DNA of 64,000 bases from Ilex aquifolium (lineage: Eukaryota > Streptophyta > Magnoliopsida > Aquifoliales > Aquifoliaceae). The notes under the pieces were generated by a model. The model had not been told where the DNA came from and made no database searches. It saw nothing but the letters and a program-made list of their open reading frames with translations. This document shows, one piece after another, positions 48,341 through 60,615 of this stretch. The stretch covers positions 15,646,064 through 15,710,063 of the forward strand of contig OX637397.1 of the NCBI GenBank assembly GCA_951799425.1. Direction: 5' to 3'. The position numbers and the translations under genes were made by a program. The first letter of the stretch is position 1, and each line of letters opens with the position of its first letter.

Positions 48341-48956
48341 ATTTTGATGTTTTGCTACACCATGAAGTAAGCTAAAGCAATGGATAATTGTACATGTCTC
48401 AACTTTGTCTCTCAACCAAAGTTTTGGGTTTCACATTATACCAAATGCAGACGTCGATTACAAATTGGATAAAAAGTTAATGTCACTTGGCATCGAACAC
48501 TTATATAATTGTTTGAGAATAGACTCTGATCACATGTACATCTTGCTTATGTAGGATGTAAGACGTCGTAAAAATGTATACATAACATTACTTTTCGACA
48601 CATTTTTATTGTAAGAGCAATTATTATTAAAGTTTGTGTCTCGTCTCATTTTAATCCCTGTTTCTTTGTGTACACGAAGTTTCCGATTTCACTCCAATTA
48701 AAAAAAAAAAAAAAAAAGCCAGTTTAAATTTCCTAAATGCGGTTGTTGTGAGAAAGAAAAAAATTCCTACCAAGTTTGATAAAAGTAGGGGAGTATTGGT
48801 GGGGGTTGCACATAGAGAATTAATACAACTAATTGTCATTAATAAATATCTGCTAAGTTGTTGAAGTTAATTACTTTCTTTTGTCCGATGCTACCTACAT
48901 ATTAAGTAAAAGTAAAAAGCTTTTAATTCATTTGACACTCCTCTTTAATTTGGGCT

Positions 48957-48964
48957 TATATAAA
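48957..48964 (+). promoter_or_regulatory. TATA box of cysteine-rich peptide gene 3
   Basis: TATATAAA, 60 bp before the ATG at 49017, in the same relative place as in copies 1 and 2. Confidence 0.7.
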
Positions 48965-49016
48965 GTCTTACTCAACTCGAATAGTTTCTTACTAAAGAAT
49001 TACAAGAATAGAAGAG

Positions 49017-49501
49017 ATGGTTCTTCAAAAATTTCTCTTTCTTCTTCTCATTATCACTGCCACTACCGCAACTACCCTTGCTCCCGCTGGTAAATCCTCT
49101 ATCTGAAATTCATGTGTCCGTTCTGTGATTTGAACAAAGGGTGAGATGTAAATTTGTACGTCTTAACTTCTACTCTCCCTGGCTGTATAAAATTCAGGTT
49201 TAGTCGATTCATGTGATTGGGAGATTATTACCTGCATGCATCCGAGTATTGTTTACAACTGAGTTTAAAGAACGCGTGATTGAAATGATTTTCGATTACG
49301 AAAATAAAAACCTCTTTTTTGCTTTTTTAATTTACATTGACTTATTTTTGTGTCTTGGCAGATGAGGCAAGCCAAGTTTGCATAAAAAGGTGTTTGGAGG
49401 TGCTTGCTCCAGCTTGCAATGCTCTATGCAAAGTCATTGGCTATATCCAGGGGAATTGTATTGGTGATGGATTCGACAAACATTGTTGTTGTTCCAAATG
49501 A
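49017..49501 (+). CDS. Cysteine-rich secreted peptide (defensin-like) gene 3, intact
   Basis: Exon 1 is 49017-49089 (MVLQKFLFLLLIITATTATT plus LAPA, a complete signal peptide). The donor is GTAAAT at 49090, the acceptor cttggcag ends at 49361, and exon 2 is 49362-49501 (TGA 49499-49501). The phase-1 join makes Asp (G|AT), for a 70-residue precursor with a 46-residue mature region starting about DEASQVCIKRC. Eight cysteines: C-x3-C-x7-C-x3-C-x9-C-x8-CCC. A single intron directly after the signal peptide is the usual DEFL/LCR layout. Such peptides work in the apoplast as antimicrobials or as ligands; which applies here cannot be told. It is the only one of the three copies with an intact frame and all eight cysteines. 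Confidence 0.75.
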
Positions 49502-49853
49502 TATGATGGTCACTATAAGCAAAAAGTTCCAAGTAAATTAATGTAATAAGTTTATGTATCCCTTAATAAACTTTTTGCTTCTTTGAAATAATAATTTACT
49601 AGCTTATTCCAATATAAATAATAAGTTTTCCTTCCTTCTTCTAGCCAAAAAAATAAATAATAAAATGCGAAGAAGGAAGGTGACCATCCTTAAACCATGG
49701 TCATGATCGCGCTTCACCTTTTCTGTTAATCATTTCAAAATTTACCTCTAAACAGTGTGATTTGTTATGTATTTTCCCACAACAAAACATACGGTTATGT
49801 TTCAAACGAGAAATGTCCACCTATCATAAGACTTTGGGGCCAAGTTATATAAT

Positions 49854-50180
49854 AGAGTTTTTCCCAAACCCAGCCCCCCTGAAATATTTATTCCCCAACC
49901 CAGTTAATTTTAAACTTATTTCTCAAACCCAGTCTTTTTTTAAAAACGTCATTTGAAATGAAGATTTTAAATTAAAATATTTTTATTGAAAACGTCATTC
50001 CTAATGACGTTTTTAAAGGCGTCAGTGAGAATGACGTTAAGAAAAATAAAGTTTAAATGGCAAACATAACAGTCGTTAGTTAAAAAAGCAAAGCTAGAAA
50101 ACGGCACTTAAAATGACGTTTTTAAACACGTCATTCTAAGTGACGTTTTTAAAAACGTCATTTTAAGTGATGTTTTCAAA
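49854..50180. repeat. Left terminal region of MULE with TGACGT palindromes
   Basis: At least four palindromic modules of the form AACGTCATTnnnAATGACGTT and variants, for example near 49992, 50021, 50118 and 50152. The right end (61750-62035) holds similar modules. Confidence 0.8.
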
Positions 50181-50921
50181 ATTGGCCAAAAAATTATTTA
50201 AAAAATAAAAAATCCTAAAAATTATAAAATAAATAAAATCATGAAAAAACCCAAAAAAAATGAACAGGCCCTGTATCGGGGTTGCCATCTGATGCACTAC
50301 TAGTGCTTGGACAGGGTCTACTGGCGCCGGTGTTGGGGTAATTGTAATTTCCATCCCCTCATTACCTAGTGTAGCACTGTATTCTTGCTGAGATGAGCAT
50401 TCGAAAAAAGTATTATGCCATGTTTCAGACTGTGTATGTGTATATCGATTGTATTCTTCCATACACTGCATTGTTAAAAGGGTGTAATAATTATCCACCA
50501 TGGTTGAAGGGTCAAGCACTGGAATATATAGTTGTTGGCTGAGCAGGGAAGAGTATGAACCACCATCAGGCCTACCTTCATTACTTCCACCAATATCATC
50601 TGTCCTAACATCTTCGCTCACATACAAATCCACTTTGTTAACACCTAGATTGTCAAATACAACATCCACTATTGCCTCCACACCATCATTGTCAACAACT
50701 TCTACTGGAATATATGTAAAAATGTTAGTTCCCAATGAAGTAGGAAACCTACAGATAAATTTGAGGTTTTATTTATTACTATCTATCTCCGTCACATCAT
50801 GCAACCTATTCACCAAAGCCGAGTGAGTTGTGTCATGAGCAACCTTTATCACACGCTTATAACCATTATCGTATCGTAAAACATCATGGTTCTTGAATAT
50901 GGTACCACCCCAATAAACCAT
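50163..50921 (-). pseudogene. MULE transposase N-terminal fragment
   Basis: From the Met at 50921 the minus strand reads MVYWGGTIFKNHDVLRYD, then GYKRVIKVAHDTTHSALVNR. A TAA near 50770 interrupts, then FICRFPTSLGTNIFTYIPVE and DDGVEAI-type residues follow. This is the PB1-like N-terminal part of plant MuDR-type proteins. After about residue 230 the frame runs into AT-rich terminal repeat DNA. The MuDR zinc-binding and DDE catalytic domains are missing. Confidence 0.7.
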
Positions 50922-51990
50922 CAGAACGTCTTCCAGTCATTCTTAACAATTTTACATATAAACATCAAAAGTAAGTGTGTATACACAACCAAAACATAAA
51001 AACCTTACTTGTTCATGCTTTCAAATATAAATAAATCGGGTAGTCCGTTCTAAATTTCAAGCACCCATAACTAATGATGACCAACAAGTGAGGCCCTATA
51101 ATTTAATGGTATACGATTTACATTACAAGAAATCAAAAAACTTGAAATTGAAATAACACAAATTCACAATTATCCCTTTTCGTTGCTCTTTAAACCAAGA
51201 TGAATCATCCAGTAAATCAGTGAAAAAGAGGAAGACACCATCTATACAATGTAGAGACTCTGTTTTTGCCTTTCCCCAAAGAAGGAAAATGTGAGAATTT
51301 CTTTTTCAATTAAAAACATCACTCTTAATAACATGGTTTGCTTGTTCAACCGATTAAGTATCATGTAATACTTAAACAACAAAAAAAATCCTAAAAGAGT
51401 TGGTCAAAAGTTCACGCTACAAAAAATAGAAGTTCTTAATTTAAATCTCTTCTTTGATGAGAGCGACGTAAATCTTAGAAAAATCTACATAGGATGCGCT
51501 GAGAATATTCTTGGTGTTTTCAATAGTTCAGTATCTGTGACTATAAATCTCGAAATTTAATGTGGGGTGGCCTTTAAGTGGTTGAAAAAATCTTGATAGA
51601 ATGAACCAAAAACATTCATAACATAATTATAGTAAGATCGATCTTGTAAACCATTAAAAAAGATCGCGCGAATTGGACGATTCGATAGAATTCATAATTC
51701 ATATTTTCTTTGCAATATTATTGCATTTATATATATGTCCGATAGAATTCATAATTCATATTTTCTTTGCAATATTATTGCATAATCCATTCCCATTTGC
51801 ACTTTTCAATTTCACAATCTCACACGATTAATCAACCCACAACTTTCCACATCTTTTCACAAGAATTTCACAAGCTCTAAACTCACAACTTTTCTTTATG
51901 CTTTTGTAAATCATATTGCATCACAACGAATAAAATAATCAAACACTTAATCAGAATTCTGCAAATCATATTGCATCATAACTCATACAT
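50922..51990. other. MULE-internal non-coding DNA
   Basis: AT-rich. No further transposase segment recognised. A 52-bp-scale direct repeat (gatagaattcataattcata, ttttctttgcaatattattg) occurs at 51684-51725 and 51739-51784. Confidence 0.5.
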
Positions 51991-51995
51991 TTATC

Positions 51996-52444
51996 TATAA
52001 AAATTTTAATAATTCGTATATGAAATTTAGAACACCTAAATTACAAGGTACATATTCTAAATTCAAAATTTAAAACATATATGTATGAACCATGATATTC
52101 GATCTTCAAGTTTCTTTCGCGGAAGGGCAAGGTATTCCCTCCTTCTTCAAAGCAATATGCGGCTCTCAATAGGACAAGCCAATTTAGGGTTATGAAGTGG
52201 AGAGGGGACCTAGCCTGTATTTATAATGAAATCTAATGGGCTCTCCCATTACGGGCCACAATTAGATTAAGGCCTACACTTAACTGCTTCAACCACATCA
52301 ATTAAAAGATGTACATAAGCCCATTAAAATAGATCACTTAATAATATTTGACTCATCTCATTGGACCATAAATTCAGCCCGTTTTTCACAAACTAAAAAT
52401 TAACTATCAATTAATGGAAGTCCAATATAGGAAAAATTTCAACA
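51996..52444 (-). repeat. Copia 3' LTR
   Basis: Ends ...tttcaaca on + and starts tataaaaatttt (TG to TA). It is followed on + by ttctcccactt (52445-52455), the complement of a typical copia polypurine tract. Confidence 0.9.
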
Positions 52445-53132
52445 TTCTCCCACTTGGACAACATTAATTGTAGTAATTTAAAATAAAAATAAAATCAAAT
52501 ATATTTTTGAAAAACGACTCTCGGGCTAATCAAACAAAACTCATTGTGGCCACAATAAAAAATAACATGGTCCTAAGACAACATCTCAAACACGACCCGG
52601 TCCAATAAAACTACTATTTTCGAACCATGGCGGTTTTTACATCCTTTATTGACATAGGACCAATCCATGATCACAAAAAATAATAATTCTATTGACATGG
52701 ATCAAAATGTGGTAGTGTAGCAAGAAAATAACATCTCAATATGTGATCTGATAAACATGTTATTTTCATTGTCAGTCCTCCAAATGATTTCTCTTTAACA
52801 ATAAGATAGAAAAATCTATTAGTTTCAACAATAAGCTAGTATGTCTCCAAACTTAAAATCTCAAGATTTTCTCAAATGGTGTAATCAGAGACATACTTCA
52901 TTGACAAAACAGTCATACTTAAGACATACACCAAGTCTTAAGATTTTGTATAAAATGACATGTCATAAATGTGCACACATATAACATAGCAAGAATATCG
53001 TGCTAACAATAAGGATAATCATCCAAATATTTACTATTCATCAAACAGATGTTTCTCAACCATAATGAATATCAAATATCACATATGAAATTAAATCAAT
53101 ACTAAAATTCTTAATACATAAATAAACTCCCA

Positions 53133-53702
53133 CTAACCAAGTACATCGAAAGACCCCAAAATGCCCATGTTGTCAACATGTTTCTTAAAAGTTACAAGTC
53201 TCAGTCCCTTGGTTAAAGGATTAGCAAGCATTGATTCTGTATGAATATGTTCGATCACAATGTCACCTTTCTTCACAAGATCCCTAACAGAAAGATATTT
53301 AATTTCCATATGTTTAGACCCACTAGAATGTTTGTTGTTCTTTGAGAAGAACACAACTGCACTATTATCACAATAAATTGTTAGTGGTCTAGAGATGGAA
53401 TCAACAATCATAAGTCCTGAAATAAAATTCCTTAGCCATATAACTTGTGTTGCAGCTCTATAACAAGCTACAAATTCAGCTTGCACAGTGGAAGAAGTTG
53501 TAAGAGTTTGTTTAACACTATTCCATGCAATTGCTCCTCTAGCTAACATGAAAATATATCTTGAAGTGGATTTTAAATCATCCGAACACCCAGCAATATC
53601 TGAATCTGAGTCACCAATCACCTCAAGACTATCAATTTTTCTATAAACAAGTATGTAATTTTTTATTCTTTGCAAGTATCTTATAACTTTCTTAGCTGTC
53701 AC
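53133..53702 (-). pseudogene. Copia RNase H domain
   Basis: The frame includes DSDSDIAGCSDDLKSTSRYI, SSTVQAEFVACYRAATQVIW and DNSAVVFFSKN, the classic copia RNase H signatures. It ends near the polypurine tract. The linker between RT and RNase H (53703-53925) contains a stop. Confidence 0.9.
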
Positions 53703-53925
53703 CCAATGATCTAATCCTAGTTTGGAAAGATATTTGCCAAGAATACTAACTACAAAAATAATGTCAGGTCTGGTACAAACATGTGCATATATTAAACTTC
53801 CAACAACACTCGCTTAAGGTATATTCTTTATAGACTCCTCCTCAAGATCATTCTTGAGGCATTAACTTAAACTGAATTTATCACCTTTCACAACAGGTAC
53901 ATCCCAAAACTTACAATTATACATA

Positions 53926-54560
53926 TTAAAATCTTTCAAGCACACGATCTATATATGCCCTTTGAGAAAGTCCCAACAACCCACGACTCATATCCCTATG
54001 AATCTGAATGCCTAACACAAAAGATGCTTCCCCAAGATCTTTTATGTCAAATGTTTTGCACAACAATTGTTTAATCTCATGAAGTAAGCTCAAATCATTA
54101 CTTGCAAGTAAAATATTATCAATATAAAGAACAAGAAAAATAAATTTATTCCCACTGACTTTAAGATATATGCATTTCATCTTTTTTATGGCACCTATCC
54201 ACATATCAGACTCAGGACAAGTAACAGTATTATGGTATGTTATAGGATCAACAATATCATCAATATCATAATCACTTTCCCCAAGGTATACATAATACTC
54301 AACATAAATAACATGTTTCCTTGGTCTTGTAGACCTTTTCAAGGAAATTTCAATAGCAGGCTCTAAAGGCTGAGGAGTCCCAATAGGAACAAAAGGGTCA
54401 ATTGTAGGAATAAGAGGATCAACAACTGGAGCAGGAAAATTAACAACAGAAGCAGGTATAATATTCTCTTGCACAATAGGTAAATAGATAATATCTTGCC
54501 CATGCTCACTAATAGGCTGTGAGCAACCAACATCAACAACATCAAGATTTAGAATTTTTG
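53926..54560 (-). pseudogene. Copia reverse transcriptase, internally deleted
   Basis: An N-terminal proline-rich segment and RSTRPRKHVIY are followed by CPESDMWIGAIKKMK, and then directly by CIYLKVSGNKFIFLVLYIDN. The region in between (fingers and most of the palm, usually about 150 residues) is gone. The active-site YVDD is YIDN. The C-terminal part (FDIKDLGEASFVLGI) is intact. Confidence 0.85.
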
Positions 54561-56031
54561 TTGTTAAGGACTCAACATTTTTAGTACCACATGTAGGAAA
54601 ATAGAACCGGTATCATTTGGAATGTTCTGGGTAACCTATGAAAAAACAACGAGTACTTATTGGATCAGTCTTTTTCTCAAAAGGGTTACAGATTTTGACC
54701 TCAGTAGGACAACCCCATACTCGAAAATGGTTAAGGCTTGGTTTCCTATTGGTCCATAATTCAAAAGGTGTTTTTGGAACAGATTTGCTAGGAACTCTAT
54801 TAAGAATGTATGAAGCCGTTTTAATGGCTTCTCCTCAAAGATAATTAGGTAAGTTACACCTACTCATCATGCTCCTCATCATGTCTTTAAGGGTGCGATT
54901 TCGCCTTTCAGCCACACCATTCTGCTCGGGACTACCAGGCATGGTATATTGGACAACAATCCCACAATCTTGCAAGTACTTGGCAAACGGTCTCAAATGC
55001 TGCCCAGACACATCGTGTTTGCCATAATACTCACCACCACGGTCAGACCTAACAATTTTGATGACGTTTCCTTATTGTTTCTCTACCTCAGTTTTGAAAA
55101 TTTTAAACTTTTTAAGAGCATCAGATTTTTTATTAATTAAATAAATATATCCATAACGAGAGAAATCATCAATAAATGTAATAAAATATTTATTACCACA
55201 CAAGATACGTGAGTAAGGTTCACTGATGTCAGTGTGAATGATTTCTAAAAGATCTAAACTGCGAGTTGCATTTTTCTTCTTAGTCTTGGTTAATTTACCC
55301 CTAATGCAGTCAACACAAGTTTCAAGGTCTCCAAAATCAAGAGGAGGAAGAAAATCATTCTTTATTAATATTTCCACTCTTTCTCTAGAAATGTGACCCA
55401 AACGTTTATGCCACAACTGTGAATATTTTTCTTTAATGAGAGGTCTCTTAGATACAACATTCACAATATTTGAAAAATCATATTCATTATTGACAGCCAA
55501 GCATAAACTATTTAGACCATCTGATAAAACACAATGACTAACAATTTTGGAATTTAAAGACAATTGAGTTTTACCATTACTAAAATTAAAACAATATCCA
55601 ATTTTATCAAGCAAAGAAACTGAAATCAAATTCCGCCTAAATGACAGTACATAAAAAGTATTTTCTGAAACAAGTTGAAAACCAGTGTCTAAATTCAACC
55701 TAACAGTTCCTATGAACTCAACATGGACTTCATTATTATCTCCTACTTTAAGCTTGGCTTCCCCTTCACTTGGCCTCCGTTTGCTTGTGAATCCCTGTAA
55801 AGTCATGGCAACATGAACAGAAGCCCCATTATCAATCCACCAAGAATTTAATGGAACATTAACAAAATTGGATTCAAAGCAAACAAAGGCTAGTGATAGT
55901 GAGTTACCTTCTTCTTTATTCTTCTTTTCTAACAAATACTTGAATCGAGTGCACTCACTTTTCTTATGACCTATTTTCTTGCAAAAATAACACCTGACAT
56001 CTTTTCGAATGGCAGTCTTAGGACCTCCCAC
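54561..56031 (-). pseudogene. Copia gag knuckle, protease and integrase
   Basis: CYFCKKIGHKKSEC is a CCHC knuckle. WWIDNGASVHV is the protease site with DNGA in place of DSGA. LWHKRLGHISRERVEIL and CVDCIRGKLTKTK are the HHCC integrase finger. HTDISEPYSR and FITFIDDFSRYGYIYLI lead the catalytic core. It continues in broken frames to about 54561 (PGSPEQNGVAERRNRTLKD, then GCPTEVKICNP). Confidence 0.9.
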
Positions 56032-56184
56032 ATTCTGACCAGTATCATGCCTTTTGAAATCCCGACCATTCTTTGGAGCATAATGATTAGGTTTTCTATT
56101 ATTTCCCTAATACCCACTTTTGAAACTAGATTTAGGCTGGGAAACAAACAATACAGTTTCATTCTTTTCTTTTCTATGTTTTTC

Positions 56185-56770
56185 TTACTCAGAATCACAC
56201 TTGGAGATAAGGTCATTAATTGTCCAGGACTCATTTTGAGTATTATAGGCAGTTTTAATTTGGCTAAACTCAGGAGGCAAATAGTTAAGAGTGTGATGAA
56301 CAATGAAATCATCAGGAATAACAATTTTGAAGGCTTTGAGTTTGGTTTGAACATGGACCATTCTAAGGATATATTTCCTAACACCACCTACATTGTCATA
56401 TTTCATACTCGTTAATTCATTCATTAGGCCCCCAGCTTCAGTCTTATTGGATACCTTGTATCTCTCTCCTACAGCGGTGAAGAACTCCTTGTCATTCTTG
56501 GTTTCAGGCAAGCCACTTATGAGGTGTTCAGAGATAGACCTTTTCATAACAATCATACTCAGCCTATTAAATTTCTCCCACTTTGCATAAAGTTCTTTTT
56601 CATCAGGAGAACTCTCACTAGTAAGTTTAACAGGTTCATTCTCTTTCAAGGCAAAGTCTATATCAGCAATTCCCAGGGCAAACTCAATATCTTACTTCCA
56701 TCTCTTATAATTAGATTCAGTCAAGACTTCAATGTTGGCATTATTACTATTCACAGCAAAAGAGACTGTT
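56185..56770 (-). pseudogene. Copia gag (UBN2-type) N-terminal part
   Basis: NANIEVLTESNYKRWK followed by a stop (56692-56694), then EKELYAKWEKFNRLSMIVMK and SEHLISGLPETKND, typical of copia gag. Continues into the knuckle segment after a frame change. Confidence 0.8.
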
Positions 56771-56779
56771 CAAGGTAAC

Positions 56780-58155
56780 GAAAATGTAAACTATTAACAA
56801 AATTGGGTAATAAATAAATAAAATATGCTTTGAACATAATAAGTCATATTTTATTAAGAGAGTCCAAATACATCACTACAAACTCCCCTTTTGGGCAGAG
56901 AATGCAATATGCTATAGGTCATCTCTTTCATGAAACTAACCAATGAGAATGTTCAAGTTTCAAAAAATTTATCCCCTTTGGGCAGACAAACATTCTAGAC
57001 TATTGCACATCTACCAAAATATTTCATGACATATTCAAATTATAATACACAACAATCCCTTTTGAGCAGGTAATTGTATATTATAATTTAGAGACCATCC
57101 CGTAACAAAAGTATGAGAAAAACTTATAAATTTTAATGAATAGACCACTTTGGTGGCAACCATCCATCTCAACTTAAAGAATTTTTTCAAACCAGGATAT
57201 TTTCATGACATCTTTAAATTACAATATAGAATAACCCCATTTGGGCAGGTAACTATATATTATAATTTAAAAACCATCCCGTAACAAAAGTATGAGAAAA
57301 ATCTATAAATTTTAATGAATAGACCACTTTGGTGGCAACCATTTATCTTAACTCATAGAATTTTTCAAACAGAGATATTATAACAAATTGCCCATAATTA
57401 AGTATCATGTGATCAATCAATATGTATCTCTTTAGATCACTCATCATCAATCGTTGCATTCAGGTCTCAATTCTATTTTTTACTATTATCTTTAAGTAAT
57501 TTAAATTTACATCTACCAACATTTAATAAATAATATGTAGATCATAAAAAAAATTTCATCATATAAATCACTAGGAACTGAAATTAGAATTGTACAAACA
57601 CCCTCTACAAATTATAGTAATTCAATCAAAATTATATCAAAATAAAAAAAAATTAATTGATTGCTATGAGTCAAGTTTGTATCTATTTGTCAATAAACAG
57701 TGATTATATCATCAAATAATAATTAACAGTAACATTTAATATAACACAACAACAATCGAAAAACATGGGTTGACTGTTCCAAGTCTACCACCTAAAAGGT
57801 ATTTAATAAATACAATAATAATTTCATATTCAAAACTAAATGCAATCTGTACACATGAAGTTATTTAGAATTCAATTCATAAAAACAGGTACATGACTTT
57901 CAACTTCTGTGTTTATCCCCATGGAGACCGTACTGTAAGGATATTAAAAAAAACTTCATATAGGGCGGTGGTCCACTGCCGCCATTGTTCAAGATTTTCC
58001 AACTTTAGAATTAAAGTGGTGTATTACCATTGACGGCAACTGGACGTTGAGAAAAATTGGTGCCGTCAACGTCACAAAATAGGTTTCGAAATCCTCAAAT
58101 TGTATTAATAAAATTATAAAACAAATTTTATTGGGTTCTAAATTCATATACGATA
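56780..58155 (-). other. Copia untranslated leader with repeats
   Basis: An unusually long (1.4 kb) leader. Two tandem units of about 178 bp lie at 57019-57197 and 57198-57375 (shared: accatcccgtaacaaaagta, tgaatagaccactttggtgg). The short word CCCCTTTTGGGCAG or close variants recurs near 56885, 56973, 57056 and 57235. Confidence 0.75.
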
Positions 58156-58167
58156 GGCTCTGATACC
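58156..58167 (-). promoter_or_regulatory. tRNA-iMet primer binding site of the copia element, interrupted
   Basis: GGCTCTGATACC is the complement of GGTATCAGAGCC, which pairs with the 3' end of initiator tRNA-Met. The final bases (atacc) were used as the insertion target of the solo LTR and recur at 60608-60612 next to the 5' LTR. Confidence 0.85.
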
Positions 58168-60607
58168 TGTAAGACCCCGTATTAAATTTAAATAAGGATA
58201 CTATTATCTTAAGAGTTCTCATAATATGAATAAAATGATGGTAGAAACTTAGAATCATTGTTGAGAGATTGATCATGAAGTTTGAGTTTCGAACGAATTG
58301 ACTTTCGAGTCGAACTTAGTTTCGAAGGTGTGTAAGTTTAAAAGGGTGATTTGTAATCCCCCACACTCTTATATTTATGCAGCAAGTAATTATTTTTGAA
58401 ATGTTAATATAGGTGATGAAATATGCATGAACCCTATAGATTGTAATAGTAGAAATAAATACTAGGGAGGCAAATTGATTGTGAAATTTAATTTTTGGAT
58501 GTGTTTGAGGTTGATAAGGGTAACTAAATAAAAATATTAATTTTTTTAGGTCAAAATAATATTATCATTGAACCTGGGAGATCCGAAAAACTTGGAATAA
58601 CCGTTTAACACATATAGGCTATAGCGGTTCGGAGAAATAAAATAGTAATTTTAGTGTTTCGAGTGTAAATTTACTTTAGTTTTGAGATAAATCATAAAAC
58701 TAAATGTTTTTAGGTTAAAATAATATTAAAAATGAATCCGGAATGTCGAAAAACATTAGGATAGTCATATGGATCTAATTTGGAATGTGTAGTGGCAAAA
58801 CCGTAATTTTGGAGAAAACCCAAATCAGCCTGTGAACAGTAGATTTCGGGGACTGTTGTGTTTAAAACACAGATTCAGCCCATTTTCTTCCCTTCTTTCA
58901 TTCCACTCTCACCCCAAACTTCTTAGAACCCTAGGAGAAGAAAAGGGAAGAAGGAAGTCTCTAAAGCTTGAGTTTTACTTGGAATTCTTGATTTCTAGGT
59001 AGGAGTTTTCTTCCATTCTTGTTCATTGATGTTAGGGTATATATATATATATGTTTTTCCTATAAATGTCATATATATGATATGAAATCATCATCTCTTA
59101 TTCTTTTTTTGCAAGGATTACATGTTTTTGAACAAAGTTAGGGTCGAATACCCATGAAATCTATTTTCTTGCTTGAAAACCCTAGTTTTTAGAGAGTGGT
59201 GGATTTTCTTCTTAAATTCTTCCTTTATTATTGATTTTGAAACTATAGTGTTTTGTGTTGAGTAATAAAATAGTGTTGTTGTGATGTCTTGTATTTTTCT
59301 TAATTGGTTTTTGGAATTTTCACTTGATAAATTTGGGGATTTTTGAGATATGCTTGTAAATTGAGAAATTGAGTTTGGTATTGTATCTCTTATGAGTGTG
59401 GGATGACCATGGGTGGCCTTTGACGAGATATCGTAGAGTGGGTAGACGTGTTGCTTGCTCCGTGTGGGTTTGCATTTTTCCTACCACTCGTAGTGGAGTT
59501 AGTGCTTTGGTAAGACTAAACCACTATTCGCTCACGGGTGCCGTGTCAGAGGGTTAGTATACTAATGTCTGGGTTGGATACGTCACTGCCATTGGTATGA
59601 CATACGTCATTCCTAAAGGATGAATATCTTTGAGAAGATTTGTGTGTGTGTGTGTGTGGGCTAGATATTACTCAATGTGCTGATTCATGGGGTTCGCCTC
59701 GCATCCTGTTTGAGATACATATACATATTATTGTGGGATATTCGAGTTATAGATTACTGATATTGTTGTGGAAATGGTTTCCTACAAGGACTTGTGGAAG
59801 TATGGGATTCTACAAGGTCTTGTGGGAAAATGGTTTATAATTTGGAAATGGTTATTTATTATAGCTGGGTTTTTACTGCTCATTGAATTTAATGTTGCTA
59901 CTTAAACTTCAGATCTGTTTTAAAATGTCACTGTTTTACTTCAAAAATTAGATATGTTAATTGTAAAATGAGACTGACCCCTTTCATATGCTTTTATAAA
60001 CCTTGTTCGGGTCTGGAAGGATTTTCCTACAGAGTTTCGTGCTCACCCCCTACCTACCAACATTTAAGATTATATACTTGATGAGGAGCTGGGAGTCAGG
60101 AGCCAGTACATTGGGAGACTCCGATTGACGGGAATGTGGATCTCGAGGGGGATGCTTAGAGCATTACCTTCTTTTGTTCTAGATTGAGACTTTGTAAAAC
60201 TCAATATTTTTTTGTTATTCCGCTGCACAGAATTAGTCTGATTCTTTTGAGGATGAAAGTGCCGTAGTTGGGCACATTCTTTTGGATGACATTGTATTTA
60301 TGGTAAATGATGTATTAAATTCTTTTGATTATGAAGTTATGTAGTCGCTCTCATGATTGTAAATGGTTTTAGATAGTAATGTCGTCCAAAGTGGATATGA
60401 ACTGTTTTAATGTAAAAGAAGAATTACATGTGGTTATATGAGTATGGATAAATGGACCCGGTGTGGTCAATGTTTACTTATAAATGGACCCGAGGTGGTC
60501 AATGTAGTATAATTGCACATGTTGTGTTTTGGGTAGAGCTCCCCGTACAAAGGAGACTCTGCCCGAATTTTGTTAAATTAAGGACCCCCGGTTTTGGGGG
60601 CGTTACA
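58168..60607. mobile_element. 2.4-kb solo LTR with 5-bp TSD (copy 2)
   Basis: It begins TGTAAGACCCC and ends GGGGGCGTTACA. ATACC flanks it at 58163-58167 and 60608-60612. It aligns with solo LTR 1 over most of its length (for example cattccactctcaccccaaa against catcccactctcaccccaaa near 58900/29250, and ttattccgctgc near 60216/30857) but has a different, non-tandem central part (59395-59640). Confidence 0.85.
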
Positions 60608-60615
60608 ATACCACA

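Larger units (their letters stand above)
48640..49795. repeat. Third, diverged copy of the peptide-gene segment
   Basis: Matches the units A and B from the acacgaagtttccgatttcac word through the promoter, gene, 3' flank (gtttgcatcc/accatggtc type words) to the acatacg word at about 49795. It lacks the SINE present at 19858. More diverged than A is from B, so it is an older duplicate. Confidence 0.75.

Noticed and set aside
50500..50826. 108-codon + strand frame
   Set aside because: Antisense of the MULE transposase fragment.
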